Below are positions 10,637 through 23,600 of a stretch of 64,000 nucleotides of DNA, piece by piece. The position numbers were made by a program, and so were the translations under genes. Source of the stretch: Tetrahymena thermophila SB210 (taxonomy: Eukaryota > Ciliophora > Oligohymenophorea > Hymenostomatida > Tetrahymenidae); the NCBI RefSeq assembly GCF_000189635.1, contig NW_002476326.1, positions 186,001 to 250,000 on the forward strand, in the 5' to 3' direction. The first letter of the stretch is position 1. Every line of letters starts with the position of its first letter. The notes below the pieces were generated by a model. That model searched no databases. It was given only the letters and a program-made list of their open reading frames with translations, and was not told the origin of the DNA.

Positions 10637-13510
10637 ATGAGAATAAAAGTGTTGTTTCTGATCTTACTTATTAGCTAGCTTATTTACACATAAAAAAGTA
10701 TTCTGAAATTAGGAACCGAAATTAATGAAATATCTTTAAAGGATAAAAATGATAGCTAAGTATTTGAATTAGAATCCAGCCCAAATGAAGATTAGGCACT
10801 AGTTTTTCAAATATTTAGCAATGAAAAGGCATTCAATAATATCTAGATTCAGTTAGGTACTTTAGAAGAAAAGAAAGAAGGCGAAAGCTCAATTATGGAG
10901 TTTAAAAACTCTGATCACTCTTCTTGCCAAATGAAGAAAGCTAACCAAAAATGCTTATATCTGAAAAATGTTTCTTAAGTTAAAGCAGTAAACTTTACAT
11001 GCGTAGAAACCCCATGCTCTGCTAGCTTAAAAGTTTATAAAATCAAGCCAACTGCATTAGATACAGACAAAGATTAATTAGAAATTACATACGAATAAGA
11101 CATCATATTAGTGAGATACAGTAAACTTTATTTGTTAAAATATACAATTATCATTCAGAAAATTCATAAATTAACTTATTCTATTATTGATCATTTATAT
11201 ATTTATTTTTTAAATTGAATAGAAATTATCCCATCAGAATTCTTACCTACAAGAACTGTAATAGAAACCAGACTTCAAAGTGGACTTTCTTATAAGGTAA
11301 ATGATACTTCGGTATAATATTTTTTACCATAGAAAGTTGCAAACACAGTAACTAAGATAGTAGGAGATATAATTCTTACAAATATTCGTTATACTGTTGA
11401 TTATAACAATAAGGGTGAAATAGCATATTATGCAATTTATTCTGGTAAGAAAAATAATAATATCATGATTAAATATAAGCATTATACTGACTTTGAAACT
11501 ATTGAAATAAATAAAGTATATACTGATTACTTTGAAAAAACATAGTTCCCAAAGAACTTAGCTTATTAACTTAACGTTAGCAATTTTTAGGAGTATGATT
11601 ATATCAAGTTTATATTTAAATGGTATGATTTGAAGTAAGGAGAAGTCAATATTTTTGCAAGTTGCTTACAAAACTAATCTATGGCTTAATCATTTTGGAA
11701 TACAATCTTCTCTCCAAGCATAGAATACGAATCAAAAGAATCTGATAGCCAAGTTAACAAGTAATACTCTTTGGTTGTTTCATAAAGGACAGCATAAAAA
11801 GTTAATATCGATAAAAATTCTTTTTATTATTTTGGTTTACAATCAAAGGTTGATTCAGGCTTCTTTAAATTTGAGATTTAGGTAAATAATTGACATAAAT
11901 TAGTTAAAAAGGCATAAATTTTTTTAATATTAAAATAAAATAGTCCTCGAAAAAGAGTTTGCCTGAAATTAAGCTAAACGAATTAATTGGAGGAAAAGTG
12001 AAAGGAGATGATATAGTCAACATAATCTTACATTCTCCTAGGAGTGCTGATGAGTATATCAAGGTTGACTTAAGAAATATTAGTGGCGGATCTAATCTCT
12101 ATTTAAGAGAATGCAAATCTACTGATTGTATTTCTGAGCTCTATACCAATGACAACAAAAATTAAATGGAGTCTAAAACATCTAACTTGGAAATAGATTA
12201 CTAAACTAAAACAATTTAGTTTATTCCCAACTGCTCAGACTAAAATAAAGAAACATGTCAATATATTATTGGTTTAATACCAACTAACAGTTAATAAGAC
12301 ACAGAATATTTATTGGAAGTATTCACTAGCTAATTCAAGGATCAATAATTTAAGTTAACTGAAAATAAAATTTTTGAAAACCAAATTAACATTGATGAAT
12401 ACTAGTTTTATGCACTTTTCATTGATAAAACATCTGACATTAAATCTATTTCGGTTAAGACTTCTTCTCCACACGTCCAGTTATATGCTTCAGTAGAAAA
12501 TGAATGCATGCATCCCACTCCTGATTGTAAAGGTAAGGTACTTTACAAAGGAATAAACACAAAGCCTATAGTCATAAATAACAAAAATACTCAAAGAGGA
12601 GTTGTTTATGTTGGAATCTACGGTTATACAGCAACAATCTACACAGTTATCGTTGAAGTAAATTGTTATTTAAATAAAACTCAAACTTTGACTTAAGCTT
12701 TATCTATTAAAGATTATAAAAAAAAATAGTTTTAAATTTCAACTTCAATCTAATTTTAAATAAAAGAAGAAAAAAAAATACAACAAATAAATAAAATTCA
12801 ATTAAAAATTAAATTAGTATTTTAATTTTATTTGTTTATATTAAAAATAAAGGTTGACAGAGTTGATTAGACTTTAATAACTTAGGTTTAAAGTGGTTCT
12901 ATTTATTATGGATAGTTAACTAAAAATTAGAACAAGCAATACTTCATTTTCGATCCTTATTCTTCTTTATCAGAGGAAGAATAGAAAAATTACCCATTTG
13001 AAGATATTGAAATCAATGTCCGCGGAGCTAAAGATAAAATAGTGATTATGGCTAACAACGATGGTAGTATGCCATATGAAGGTGATAATGGGTTTATGTG
13101 GTCCTCTAATAATGGTGTCCTTTTTATTTCTAGGAATGATCTTTAATTTAAAAAAAATGCTGTCTACAAGATCTGCTTAATGGCCACTGAACACGCTTTT
13201 GATATTCTCCCTACTGTTAGAGATGGATTTTCAAGCTCTAATGAAATATAGTACTAATTACATATCACTTCAGATGCTCACACCAAAGTAGTTGAACTAG
13301 GTAATACGATTAATGATATGCTGGAACCAGAAGATCAAAAATTATATTAAATCCATCTTAGTAACTCAGGCATGTCTTATATTATCTCAACTCATTCTAA
13401 TGACCACGCTAACAAAAGTTTGAAAGTTTTAATGAAGGTAGGCAGTGCTCCATTTGAAGAAGGCGAATCTTATGAATTTAATGTAAGTTATCTTTTTAAT
13501 TTAAAAACAA

Positions 13511-13554
<44 letters not shown>

Positions 13555-16500
13555 TTTTAAAGTATGACTTTTCTATCAGTCAATACCTCCTTAAGGCTGA
13601 GGACGTAGATAAATTATGCAAATAGAAGACCTCTTGTGATGTCTTTATATCGATCTAAAGCAAAATGAATTTGTTCATTTCGTTTTCTTTGACTGTTTGG
13701 AATAGAAGTACTGCTATTGAGTTAAAAGAGGGAATTTAATTTTAAGACGGAATTCATTTTATTGATGCTCATACTAACTTTTACTTTTTCCCCACAAATA
13801 AGGATCACTCTCTTAACATCTTTGCTTCGTCCATTTATGGACATACTGGGTTTAATGTTTATATCTTTAAGAATTCAGATAAATTAACTCCCATGAATTT
13901 ACCTTTCCCTAATTCATCTGATGCAGAAAATTTAGCTAAATACCACTTTACTTCTGGAATCCATAATTCGCATTCTATAACTTTCTAAGCTCAAGCTTTG
14001 GATAAGTGCTGGCCTGATTGTGTCGTATTGATTTCTCTTAGCTACTATAAGGGACTTCCTAATGATGGTGGTGATCACACTGTCGATATTGAAGAAAACC
14101 CAGCAGATAAAGTTTCTTTAGATAGAATTAATGACAAGTATACTATCCTCGTTAGCACTATTTACAGTGATTTGCATTTTAACTAATAGCTTGAATTTAC
14201 CATTGATAATTAGCAATCCAAATTCTTTTATCTTAATCTTAAAAACATATTGGCAGAAAATGACTCAATTTAAATATCTATGACCACTCTTTCTGGAAAA
14301 GCAGTAATTAATAAAATTTTTTTATTTTTATTTAATTATTTATTTTTTATATTTTAATCATAAAGGCTATAGGAGCTATTATTAAAGACGACACCCACAA
14401 CAGGTATCCTAGTGTAGCTGGTGAAACATTTGATGTTGTTTCATATTCAAACTATTTGGAAATCAGCAATAAAAAGTTACTTTCGGTTATGAAAAAGTAA
14501 AATATTACAGCTGAAAGAAATCCTGTTTTGATAATTGAAGTTACTTGTGTATCTGAATCAGCTGGTAAATTTATTATGGTTGCTATGCAAGGAAATAATA
14601 ATGTAATTGACGTAATGCATGGAATACCTTAAGAATTATATTTAAAGGATGGTTAGACTAAATACTTTAAATATTTCCATTTCACAGATACAGATTTCTA
14701 AATAAAACTATCTCGTGAAATTGGTTTCCCTGATATGCAGCTTCGTGTCTGTAAAAAAGCAAAGACTTCAAGTTTCCAAGATTTCCAAAAGTGCCTATAA
14801 GAAGTCACTCCTTAAATAGATGACTAGCATACTGCAGGTGAATCTTCTTCTGTAATTCACATATCTCGTAATGACACTAAGCTTTACTGCTTAAACTGCT
14901 TGTATATTATTGGATTAGAAGTAGATAACAAAGCTGAAACTCATGCTTTCTTGAGTGTTTTGTTACAATAAGACTTTACATGGTTATAAGAAGGTCGTTA
15001 GATTATAGATTCAGTCGATAGTAAAGGTATAAACTTATATAGACTCTCTGTAGACAGTGATGAAGAGACTTAGATTACATTGAATTCAATAAACGGTGAA
15101 GTAGAACTTTACTACAGCTATCGTTATTCTTATATAATTAAAGATTACATCGGTCCTCTGAAAGTTAATCCAAGTGATAAATTTATACATAAAACTATTA
15201 GACCAAGACAAGACCTTGAAGATGATAAAAGTGTTAATTTATTTAATAAGCCCACTAAAATACCAAATGCAAATAAAAACCCAGATAAAAAGTTTAATTA
15301 TGATTAAAATAGCCAATTTGATGACTTAAGTGAATTCTTCTATGAATCAGAAATTTACTTATGTGTTAAGAATGTTGACAAGAGAGGTATTGCCGCTAAC
15401 TATTCTTTGGTATTTAGTGCTGGAGACGAATATAGATACATTTATGATGGTTAGATTATGGGTAGCAGTATTCCCCCTCAAAAAAAGATAACTTACTTGT
15501 AATTATTTTCATTGAAATTAACTCTCTTTTTTTATTTAAAGCTGTTGAATTACATTTTAAAAAGGCATCACAATTTTTAAAATTGAATAAAACTATTAAA
15601 AATATTTTTGAAAGAGAAAAACCTTAACTTTAAAGAGATGTTTCCATTAATTGAATTTATAAATTAATTTTTTAAATATATAAAGAAAGCAAATTATATT
15701 CTAATGAAAGCGGTTTATTATTTATTTATTGATAATATTTTTTCTAATTTTAATTTTAAATTATTTAAAAAAAAATAAAATATGAATTGAATTTGGTTAA
15801 AAATTCATATAATTATTAAATGAAAATTAGATAAAAAATATTGTTGTGAATAAAAATTAAAAAAAATATTTTTTATTATTCCATTAAATTTATTTCATTT
15901 AAAAATAAAAGATTATTTTTTGGGCAAAAATTTTTAATAAAATCTAAAATAGATATCATCATTTCGAATTTGAAGCACCAGCTAGATTAAATGTATTCTC
16001 TCATTCTAAATTTTTCTCTATGGAAAACCACTTGACTGTGATGGGTTATCACGATTTGATGAAGAATAGATAAGATTACAAGGATATAACTAGAGATCCT
16101 ATACCTCTTGAATTAATATCTTCTCATGATAATTCACTTTCTTATGGTCTCCCTGAAAGAAATGGTACATATGAAATAGTTTTTACTAATGAGCATCAAA
16201 CTAAAACATTAAACATAAGTTTATCAATAAATTCAAGAGATATGCTTTTAGTACCTCTTACTTACTAGATAGAACATGCTATGACTGCTAAATCTATTAA
16301 TTATTATGAAGTTATTGCTCCTAAGAACGGTTACATTACTCTTACTATTACTCATTGCACTGGTGATTTCATACTTGGCACAACTTAGGACTATGATGAT
16401 TTCTTATAACAAGAATATAATGCTGAGTTTAAATCTGTTCCAGGATCTTCAAATGTCTTTAGCTTCAAAGTGAATAAAGGTATTTATACGATTTTTTTAT

Positions 16501-17628
16501 TAAAAATGGAATAATTAACTAATAACATTTATTTTTAAAGGACCTGTTTTCTTCTCAGTAAAAACATCATTAGAAGAGTCTTTCTTTAAACTTCGTCCTG
16601 ACTTTTTCACACAATAAAAATTGATTCCTCATAATACTATTGTTGCAGGTAATGAAGGCGTGATCTATCATAAGAGAAAAGTAGGTGGCTAAACTGAAAT
16701 TACCTTTACACCTATTATGTGCTCTTCTTGTTCAGATGAAGTAAAAAAAAAAATAAATAAATAAAAAACTAATAATTTATTTAACAATTTAAAAAAAAAT
16801 AAATAGATTAGAAATAAAGCAAAGGTGCAATATGATGTAATATATTCTACTGATGTCGAAATATTAAACGTTTTGGGCAAATGTGGCGCTAAAAACTACT
16901 ATGAGCACGACGCTAAGAACTAACTTCACTTTAAGAATAATGTTGATCCAAAATTAGTTTTATAAGAAGATAATGTCAAGCAAAAGACACTCTATTTCGA
17001 TTTGCAAGACTCTTAAGATATAAAATTCAATATTAATCTTGATGATGATGACAAAGTATATTACCTTAGTGTTGTTGCAACTATCTCAAGCATACCAAAT
17101 AAAGATTTGAAGGAGATGAAAGTCTTCTATGAGAATTCTTAAGTTGGAAAAGTGTAAGTATTTGTCTAAGGCGAAGCTAGTGTATATGCTTTCTTGTTTG
17201 CATGCATACTAATCATGATTTTCTTCTGCATGACTACCTGCCTTTTCTGGAGAAAATACAAAAGCATGTAATAAGGTTTAGAAGTTTCCCATAAATGGAG
17301 AGACATTGAAATGTAACGTGAAAGAAGAAAATAACGTGCTTAGGAAAAGCTTAACGACTCTTCTATTGGAGTACAAGATACTACCTAAGTTGAAGTAACT
17401 AGTAGAGGCAATAATATAGATGACTCTTTTGATGGAAAACCATTCTAAAACCCTGATTTATTGCCTTCAGAAAATGATTTAAGCTCTCACTTTAAGAATG
17501 ACGCTGCTCCTAAACAAGAAGCATAAGCTTAATAGGAGAATCCTTTTGACAGAATATAAATTAAAATAAACCCTCCTCCTAGCTAATCTACCAAAGCAGG
17601 TTATGATTAATTAATAGATGAAAATTGA
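10637..17628 (+). CDS. giant type I membrane protein with repetitive Cys-containing ectodomain
   Basis: Nine exons are separated by introns 11121-11222, 11882-11943, 12658-12852, 13483-13562, 14304-14365, 15499-15952, 16480-16540 and 16741-16806. All join in phase and give 1969 residues. Residues 1-19 are a signal peptide (MRIKVLFLILLISQLIYTQ). A very long extracellular or lumenal part follows, then one transmembrane helix at about 1822-1845 (ending FFCMTTCLFW), a basic stop-transfer RKY, and a ~125-residue Gln/Asp-rich cytosolic tail. The ectodomain repeats a beta-sandwich-like pattern: a soluble strand pair, then a Cys...Cys pair near LY or VY (ECKSTDC, ECMHPTPDC, CKQKTSC, LYCLNCLY). This resembles the PPC-like repeats I associate with large ciliate surface proteins; that is inference. 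Intron 6 is unusually long (454 nt) and intron 4 holds a (TTTA)n microsatellite. No enzyme motif is seen. Confidence 0.85.
13516..13557 (+). repeat. (TTTA)n microsatellite inside an intron
   Basis: About ten uninterrupted TTTA units lie within intron 4 (13483-13562) of the giant membrane-protein gene, just before its AG acceptor. Length variation here would not alter the protein. Confidence 0.85.
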
Positions 17629-18177
17629 AAGCTTTAATTACTGCTTTTATAAATATGAATTATCAATATTTTTATTTATCTATTTATTATCTGTTTTTCA
17701 GTTTGTTATTAATTAAGTTAAATTTTTTTAATTTTATTTTTAAATGAAAAATATTTTTAATTAATTGATTTAATCATGACGTAAATCCTCATTAATTCTC
17801 ACCCCTTTTAATTTTCACCATTTTTCCCGAAATTTTGAACTCCATTTTATGTTTAAAAAGATTGTGAGTAGGTTGGTGAGAATTAATGAGGAACACGGTA
17901 TATATTCTTGATATGTAAATTAAATATTTTAATATATTATTTTTTGATCAAATACATTGTTTGTTTAAAGATTTGTAATTTTTTAAACTTTATTTACAAT
18001 GAAATTTTCTTAATACTCATTATTAAAAAACTTTATATTAATATATAAATTTTTAAATATATAATTATTAGAACTTTAAAAATGATAGCTCTCTATAATA
18101 TTGGGTATTATTTTTTTAAATCTTAAAATTAATTTTAATAATATTTGGTAAATTAAGTAAGAAATTTAAACAAAAAA
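17629..18177. other. AT-rich spacer containing a perfect inverted repeat
   Basis: This lies between the membrane-protein stop and the duplicated RING block. Apart from the inverted repeat at 17787-17891 I see no coding frame or RNA gene. Confidence 0.55.
17787..17891. repeat. 17-bp perfect inverted repeat with a 71-nt loop
   Basis: The left arm cctcattaattctcacc (17787-17803) is exactly complementary to the right arm ggtgagaattaatgagg (17875-17891). Inside the arms weaker complementarity continues (ccttttaa against ttaaaaag). The element is more GC-rich than its surroundings. It could be a small MITE-like remnant or a transcribed hairpin. No clear target-site duplication flanks it. Confidence 0.8.
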
Positions 18178-19787
18178 ATTATTTTATTACATTAAAGAAG
18201 AAAATACTTTTTAATGTATTTGAATAAAATTTGAAATACTAAGAAAAATTTTTAAATTAAACTAAATATGTAAGTAAATTTACAAAAAATTGTGAGGCTT
18301 AAAATTAAAAAAAAGAAAATACTTTTAAGATTTAAAAAAGAGAAAATATTTGATAAAATAAATTAAATTATAATTAGTTTATTTGCAAAAATATAAAAAC
18401 GTATCTACCTTTAATGTTATAATTTTTTAATTAATTAGAGAGTTAGAATATTAATTAAATTCACCAGATTAGAAAACTTTTTCAAAATTAGTTTCTTTCA
18501 AATTTTGCCTACTTTTTTAATTATAAATGAGTGTTTTAAAAAAGTACGATAAGATTTTCTTTACTTGCTCTATTTGTCAAAGTGATGAATTTTGAAATGG
18601 AGAGCAACTTACCTTATAATTAAATTGTGATCATATCTTTTATATTTCTTGCTATAATATTTTACTCAATTATAAATAGTGTAAAGTAAGCCAGTTACCC
18701 TAGCTGCAGAAGAAAGTCGTGTGCAAAGCGAATACCTTATGAGATATTTGAAAAAAGTCAAAAATATTTTTGGAATGTCCATTTTCCAAATAAATCATCG
18801 TCCTTTGGATTAACCATGATTTAACTTTCGAAGACATCATTAAATAACTTTCCATAATAAAAGGAGAATCATTTGATAAATTGAAAATTTATATCATATT
18901 TCATAAACCCTGCGAAGAAAATAATTTCTTATAATGTAGCCGAATCATATTATGTTAAAGACTATGATATCGCAGGAAAATTATTTTATTCTATTCAAGA
19001 AGAAAATACTTTTTAATGTATTTGAATAAAATTTGAAATACTACAAAAAATTTAAAAATTAAACTAAATATGTAAGTAAATTTACAAAAAATTGTGAAGC
19101 TTAAAATTAAAAAAAAAGAAAATACTTTTAAAATTTAAAAATGAGAAAATGTTTGATAAAACAATTTAAATTATAATTAGTTTATTTTGCAAAAATTTAA
19201 AAAAGTATCTACCTTAAATGTTATAAATTTTTAATTAATTAAAGAGTTAGAATATTAATTAAATTCATCAGATTAGAAAACTTTTTAAAAATTAGTTTCT
19301 TTCAAATTTTGCCTACTTTTTTAATTATAAATGAGTGTTTTAAAAAAGTACGATAAGAGTTTCTTTACTTGTTCTATTTGTCTAAGTGATGAATTTTCAA
19401 ATGGAGACCAACTTCCCTTATAATTGAATTGCGATCATATCTTTCATATTTCTTGCTATAATAGTTTACTCAATCATAAAATGTGTAAAGTAGCCAATTG
19501 TCCTAATTGCAGAAGAAAGTCATGCGCAAAACGAATACCTTATGAGATATTTGAAAAAAGTCAATAAATATTTTTGGAATGTCCATTATTCGAACAAATT
19601 ATAATTCTTTGGATTAACAATGATTCAACCTTCAAAGACATCATTATATAACTTTCCATATTAAAAGGAGAATCGTTTGATCAATTAAAATTTTAGAAGT
19701 AATTGTATTTCATAAGCCCTGTAGGGAAAATAATTTCTTATGATGTAGCAAAATCACATTATGTTTAAGACTATGCTATTGCAGGAT
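18178..19787 (+). repeat. ~0.8-kb tandem duplication carrying a RING gene
   Basis: Copy A (about 18178-18978) and copy B (about 18979-19787) align along their whole length with scattered substitutions and small indels. The alignment includes ~350 bp of upstream spacer (ending cctacttttttaattataa) and the RING reading frame, and stops near the shared gcagga. Copy B then continues with its own 3' end, so the junction cut copy A short by about 20 codons. Confidence 0.85.
18527..18978 (+). pseudogene. decayed tandem copy of the RING-UBL gene
   Basis: It starts with the same MSVLKKYDK as the intact copy at 19331. Codon 23 (18593-18595) is TGA where the intact copy has TCA (Ser), and TGA is the only stop in this code. 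Further on an extra A in gtgtaaagtaagcc (intact: gtgtaaagtagcc) shifts the frame between the sixth and seventh metal ligands, and the Cys codon of tgtcctaattgc has become taccctagctgc. The 3' end is lost at the duplication junction. It therefore cannot make the full RING-UBL protein. Confidence 0.85.
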
Positions 19788-19846
19788 AGCAAAAATTAAT
19801 TCTAAGATTGATCCCTATAAATCAAGATTATGAATAAGAGTAATGA
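19331..19846 (+). CDS. RING-H2 protein with C-terminal ubiquitin-like domain
   Basis: Intronless, 171 residues. The RING ligands are in perfect RING-H2 spacing: Cys14-x2-Cys17, Cys34-x-His36-x2-His39-x2-Cys42, Cys57-x2-Cys60. This predicts zinc binding and E2 recruitment, i.e. a ubiquitin or SUMO ligase role. Residues about 89-161 fit a ubiquitin fold: IIILWINNDSTFKDIIIQLS matches the first two strands and helix, KGESFDQLKF matches the KEGIPPDQQ turn, LYFISPVGK the third strand, and VQDYAI...LILRL the end. It ends in LRLIPINQ, not Gly-Gly, so it is not conjugatable. The upstream copy is a pseudogene. The RING is firm. The ubiquitin-like domain is my inference from a by-eye alignment. Substrates are unknown. 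Confidence 0.82.
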
Positions 19847-20658
19847 TATAATAAATATAAAAATAGGAAGTAACAAACAAATCTTTCTTTATATTTAGTA
19901 AGTAAAGTAAAAACCATATAAAGTTAAATTAATTAACTTAATTATTTATTATAATCAGAATAGGAATCTATAAATATATAATTCATTTTTTGTTTTGATT
20001 AAATAAGTCTATCAATAAACACCTAACAAATTATTATAATTATTTTTTTAATTATTATTTCTAAAAATTAGATTAAAAAGAATTCTATCTTAGCTCAATT
20101 ATTTGTTTGAGTTGAGTTGATATATTATTTTGTATATCTATTTTTTTTATTTGAAAAAAAAAATTAAAATTATTAAAGAAGATAAATCTTTAAAAAAATT
20201 ATTTTATTTTCTTCATTAATATTTTAAAATTTATATTATCTTTTTTTTTAGTTTTCTATAATAAAAATTTATATTTATAAATACTGTTTGCAAAATAATA
20301 AATTATTTACTTAATAATTTTATAAATAGGTTAATTTTAATTATATTTGTAAATATTTAAAAAAAATTTATATTAGGTCATAAAAACAGAGTAAAAATAC
20401 AAAATTAGAATAGAAATATACACTAAATTAATTCATTTATTAATTTTTGTTTTATTGGTCTGTTTCAAAAAAAATTAATTTTTTGAAATTTACTAGTATT
20501 TATTATAGTAATTAAGTAGGTAGTTTTTTTATTAGTAAGTTAGTTTATTTGTAATGGAAAATTTTAATGTAGGGATGGATGGATGGATTTATATTTTTTT
20601 GTTTATTATTTCGTTAGGTAGTGCATGAATATTTTTTCTAAAGATTTAAATAGTTTTT
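19847..20658. other. AT-rich intergenic region
   Basis: This lies between the 3' ends of the RING gene (+) and the first RCC1-RasGAP gene (-). It contains a short (GGAT)4 run at 20574-20587 and otherwise featureless A/T sequence. The exact 3' end of the minus-strand gene is uncertain and could extend to 20465 if its last putative intron is not spliced. Confidence 0.5.
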
Positions 20659-23600
20659 TCAAAGTGAATTGCTGATATAAATTTGTTGGTAAATGGTTTT
20701 GTTGTCCTCTATTTTTCCTATCAATTTGAGAAATCCTTTCAACAAAAATGTTGTATACCCTAATTTCAAACTATTTATAAAATAGTATTGCAATTAAAAA
20801 CTAAAATTAAAGATTGATTTATTTATTTATTTACTTTAGCTTTGATCCTTCTTATGTGAGACTTTATTTTCTCATATCTTTTAATTGGTCAGGAGTAATA
20901 GTAAAATGATCAATTCTGAACTGCTTAAACTTCTTACCTCCACATATTGCATTAAGAATACTTGATCCTTATTCTTTGTATACTGCATCAATTGTAATTT
21001 TGTTTTTCTCGAAATTAGATATTATATAAAACAAGCAATCTTCAATTTACTCCACGCTTTTACTTTTATGGTAAATCAATGTTAATATTTTATATACATT
21101 CATTAAAGAAAATAATTACATTTTTTTAAAGCCAACATATTCACTTATGTAAGTAATAATTTTATCATCTATTTGTTTAACAACTTTTTTAAGCTTTAAA
21201 GAGTTGTAAGAGTATTCACCAAACATGTAAATGCTTACAAAATCTCCGCTCATATTTTAATTCTTAACTAAAGTTTTTTAAAGTCAAATTTAAAATAAAA
21301 GCAACAAACTTTTTGATTGAAATTAAATAATTATTTTACTATTTTAAATAACTTTATTTAAGTTGTGTTTAGAAAAGAAATCAATGTTGGCATAAATGTC
21401 TTTGCTCATATCTTTACTATGAAGCTAGCTTTAAACTTTTTCAATAACAGAATTAGGATTTGAATCTAACAATTATTATAATTCCTAAGATACAATAAAA
21501 TATTTAATATATTTTTTTATAAAAATTAAAGTACGGTATTAGCTAATCCAAAGTGGCAATTATTTAAAATCAAAAACTATTAACCTTTCTTGACAGGAAT
21601 TAATTTTATTTAATCCTATAGACTTTTCCTTAATTCAAAAAATACCCTATAAAGACTCTGCATTTTCTGATAATATGATAAAATTTGCATAGTCTTTTTA
21701 TCTAGCAATCTTTTAAGAGATTATAAATATTCCAATTAAGGGTTTTTCTATTAAGCAGATTCAAAGTCATACTTTTTAATTAGTTAAAAAATAAAAAATC
21801 ACAACACAAATATCTAAATAAAATTATATTTTATAATATTGCTTTTTTTTATTGCTTAATGTAATTTTTTAAATAATTGAAAAAATATAATAGAAATTTA
21901 TTTTCCAAAAAAATTATTGTTGATTAATTTTTCAAAAATGTGTCAAGAAATAAATACTTACAGATTCCTCATTTTGTTTTTGAAGGATATAATTATCAAA
22001 TTTCTTCTTAAAGTTTTATAAAGCCTTTGCATCTAAAATTTATCCTTCTCTATAAAAATTGGATATTTATTTATTAATAAATTGTTCAAACTATATTTTT
22101 CCACCAAATATTTAGTCATAGGTTGATTTGTTAGGTATTCTTTTAATAAACTATATTGCTAAGCTTTCTATTTCTTCAGGATTATATATTAAAAATCTTT
22201 CTATTAAATTATGATCAGAGCTTTTTAAGTGAGATTAAGGCAGATATATACCACAATCTGTACACCTCTTAAACCCTTCAGTTTCAAAGTGATAAAATAA
22301 CCTATTTTTTAGCTTAACACACACTCTTTTTTCATCTTTTTAATCCAACTCTTGATATATAAAACTAGTTGTATCTTTAGAGAGTTATTCAATTAGCTAA
22401 ATAAAAAATTATTTAATTTTTAATTTAAATGAAAATTTTATCTATTTTACTTAAAAAATAAAGTCTTCAGAAGAGTTTTATTTGAGATAAATTGGATTTT
22501 TGTGAAGGAATTTAGTTAGTTTGCTTAGAGTTGATAAATTCACTAAAATTTTATCATCCTAGTACTATTAATTTAAACTTAAAATAAATAGCTACAGCTA
22601 AAATAAATTTACTTTAGTAGAGCCGGTATATACTTCTGTGATATTTTCATAGCCATTATTTATTTTTCTCTATTTCTTTTTGCCCATTAGTTTTTTGTAA
22701 ATTATATCTTTTTCTATCTCTTTAGCCTTGATGTAAGTGTTGATGACCTAATATTCTTCTGACTATGATTCTTTTAATATTTAAATTTAAATTTTTATCG
22801 ATTATTCTTAATTTTATCATTACCACCTAAGTCTCCATTTATAAACTGCCTGAAAATTGATATTATTGAATCAAAGTTGTACTTAAGAAGCCTATTTTTA
22901 GTTAGAAACAAATAAGAAAATATCTAAATGGTTGGTTTGCAAAATAAATTAAAAATTTTTATTACAAGTTTGATCTATCTATATTTTGTTCACAATAATT
23001 AAAGATGTTCGATGTAATCATATCTGTTTTTTTTTAATGATTTAATTTTTCCTTTTAATAATTTCAAATTATTTACATAAAAACTTTTAGTTTAACTTAT
23101 CTTCATTTTCTTCTCCAATCTTTTTGAGAATCATGTCTGATGAGAATTATATTAACTCTCTAATCTTTTCTGGAAGAGCTCCTTTGATGGTAGTATCATT
23201 TTTATTAGCGTTAAAATTTAATAATGGAAGAATTTAATCAAAAAATTGTGTTATTTTGTATGCGTTTTATATACAAACAGATTTTATTATTTCTTCATTG
23301 GAATGTCCATGAATATTGATAATGATATCCTTTTTGAGAACAAACAAAGTTTATTAAATTATTGAATTTGAACCTGTATCAGAACTGCAGTAGTCTAATA
23401 CTTTTTATCTCAAAAATATCCTGAAATTTCTGTTTATTAGCATATTTTATGTAAATGATTCATACAGCAACTAGAAAAGTTTCACAAATGTGTAGCTGAG
23501 AGATGTATCTTTATTTAAATCTAAAGAAAAATTGCTATTTTTGAGAGACTTCTTTCTTATATCTAAGTGAAGAACTTTTTTGCAAATATCGATATAAACT

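Noticed and set aside
13516..13557. Tetraleucine/Ile-Tyr repeat in the giant membrane protein
   Set aside because: The (TTTA)n run lies inside a phased GT...AG intron and is not translated.
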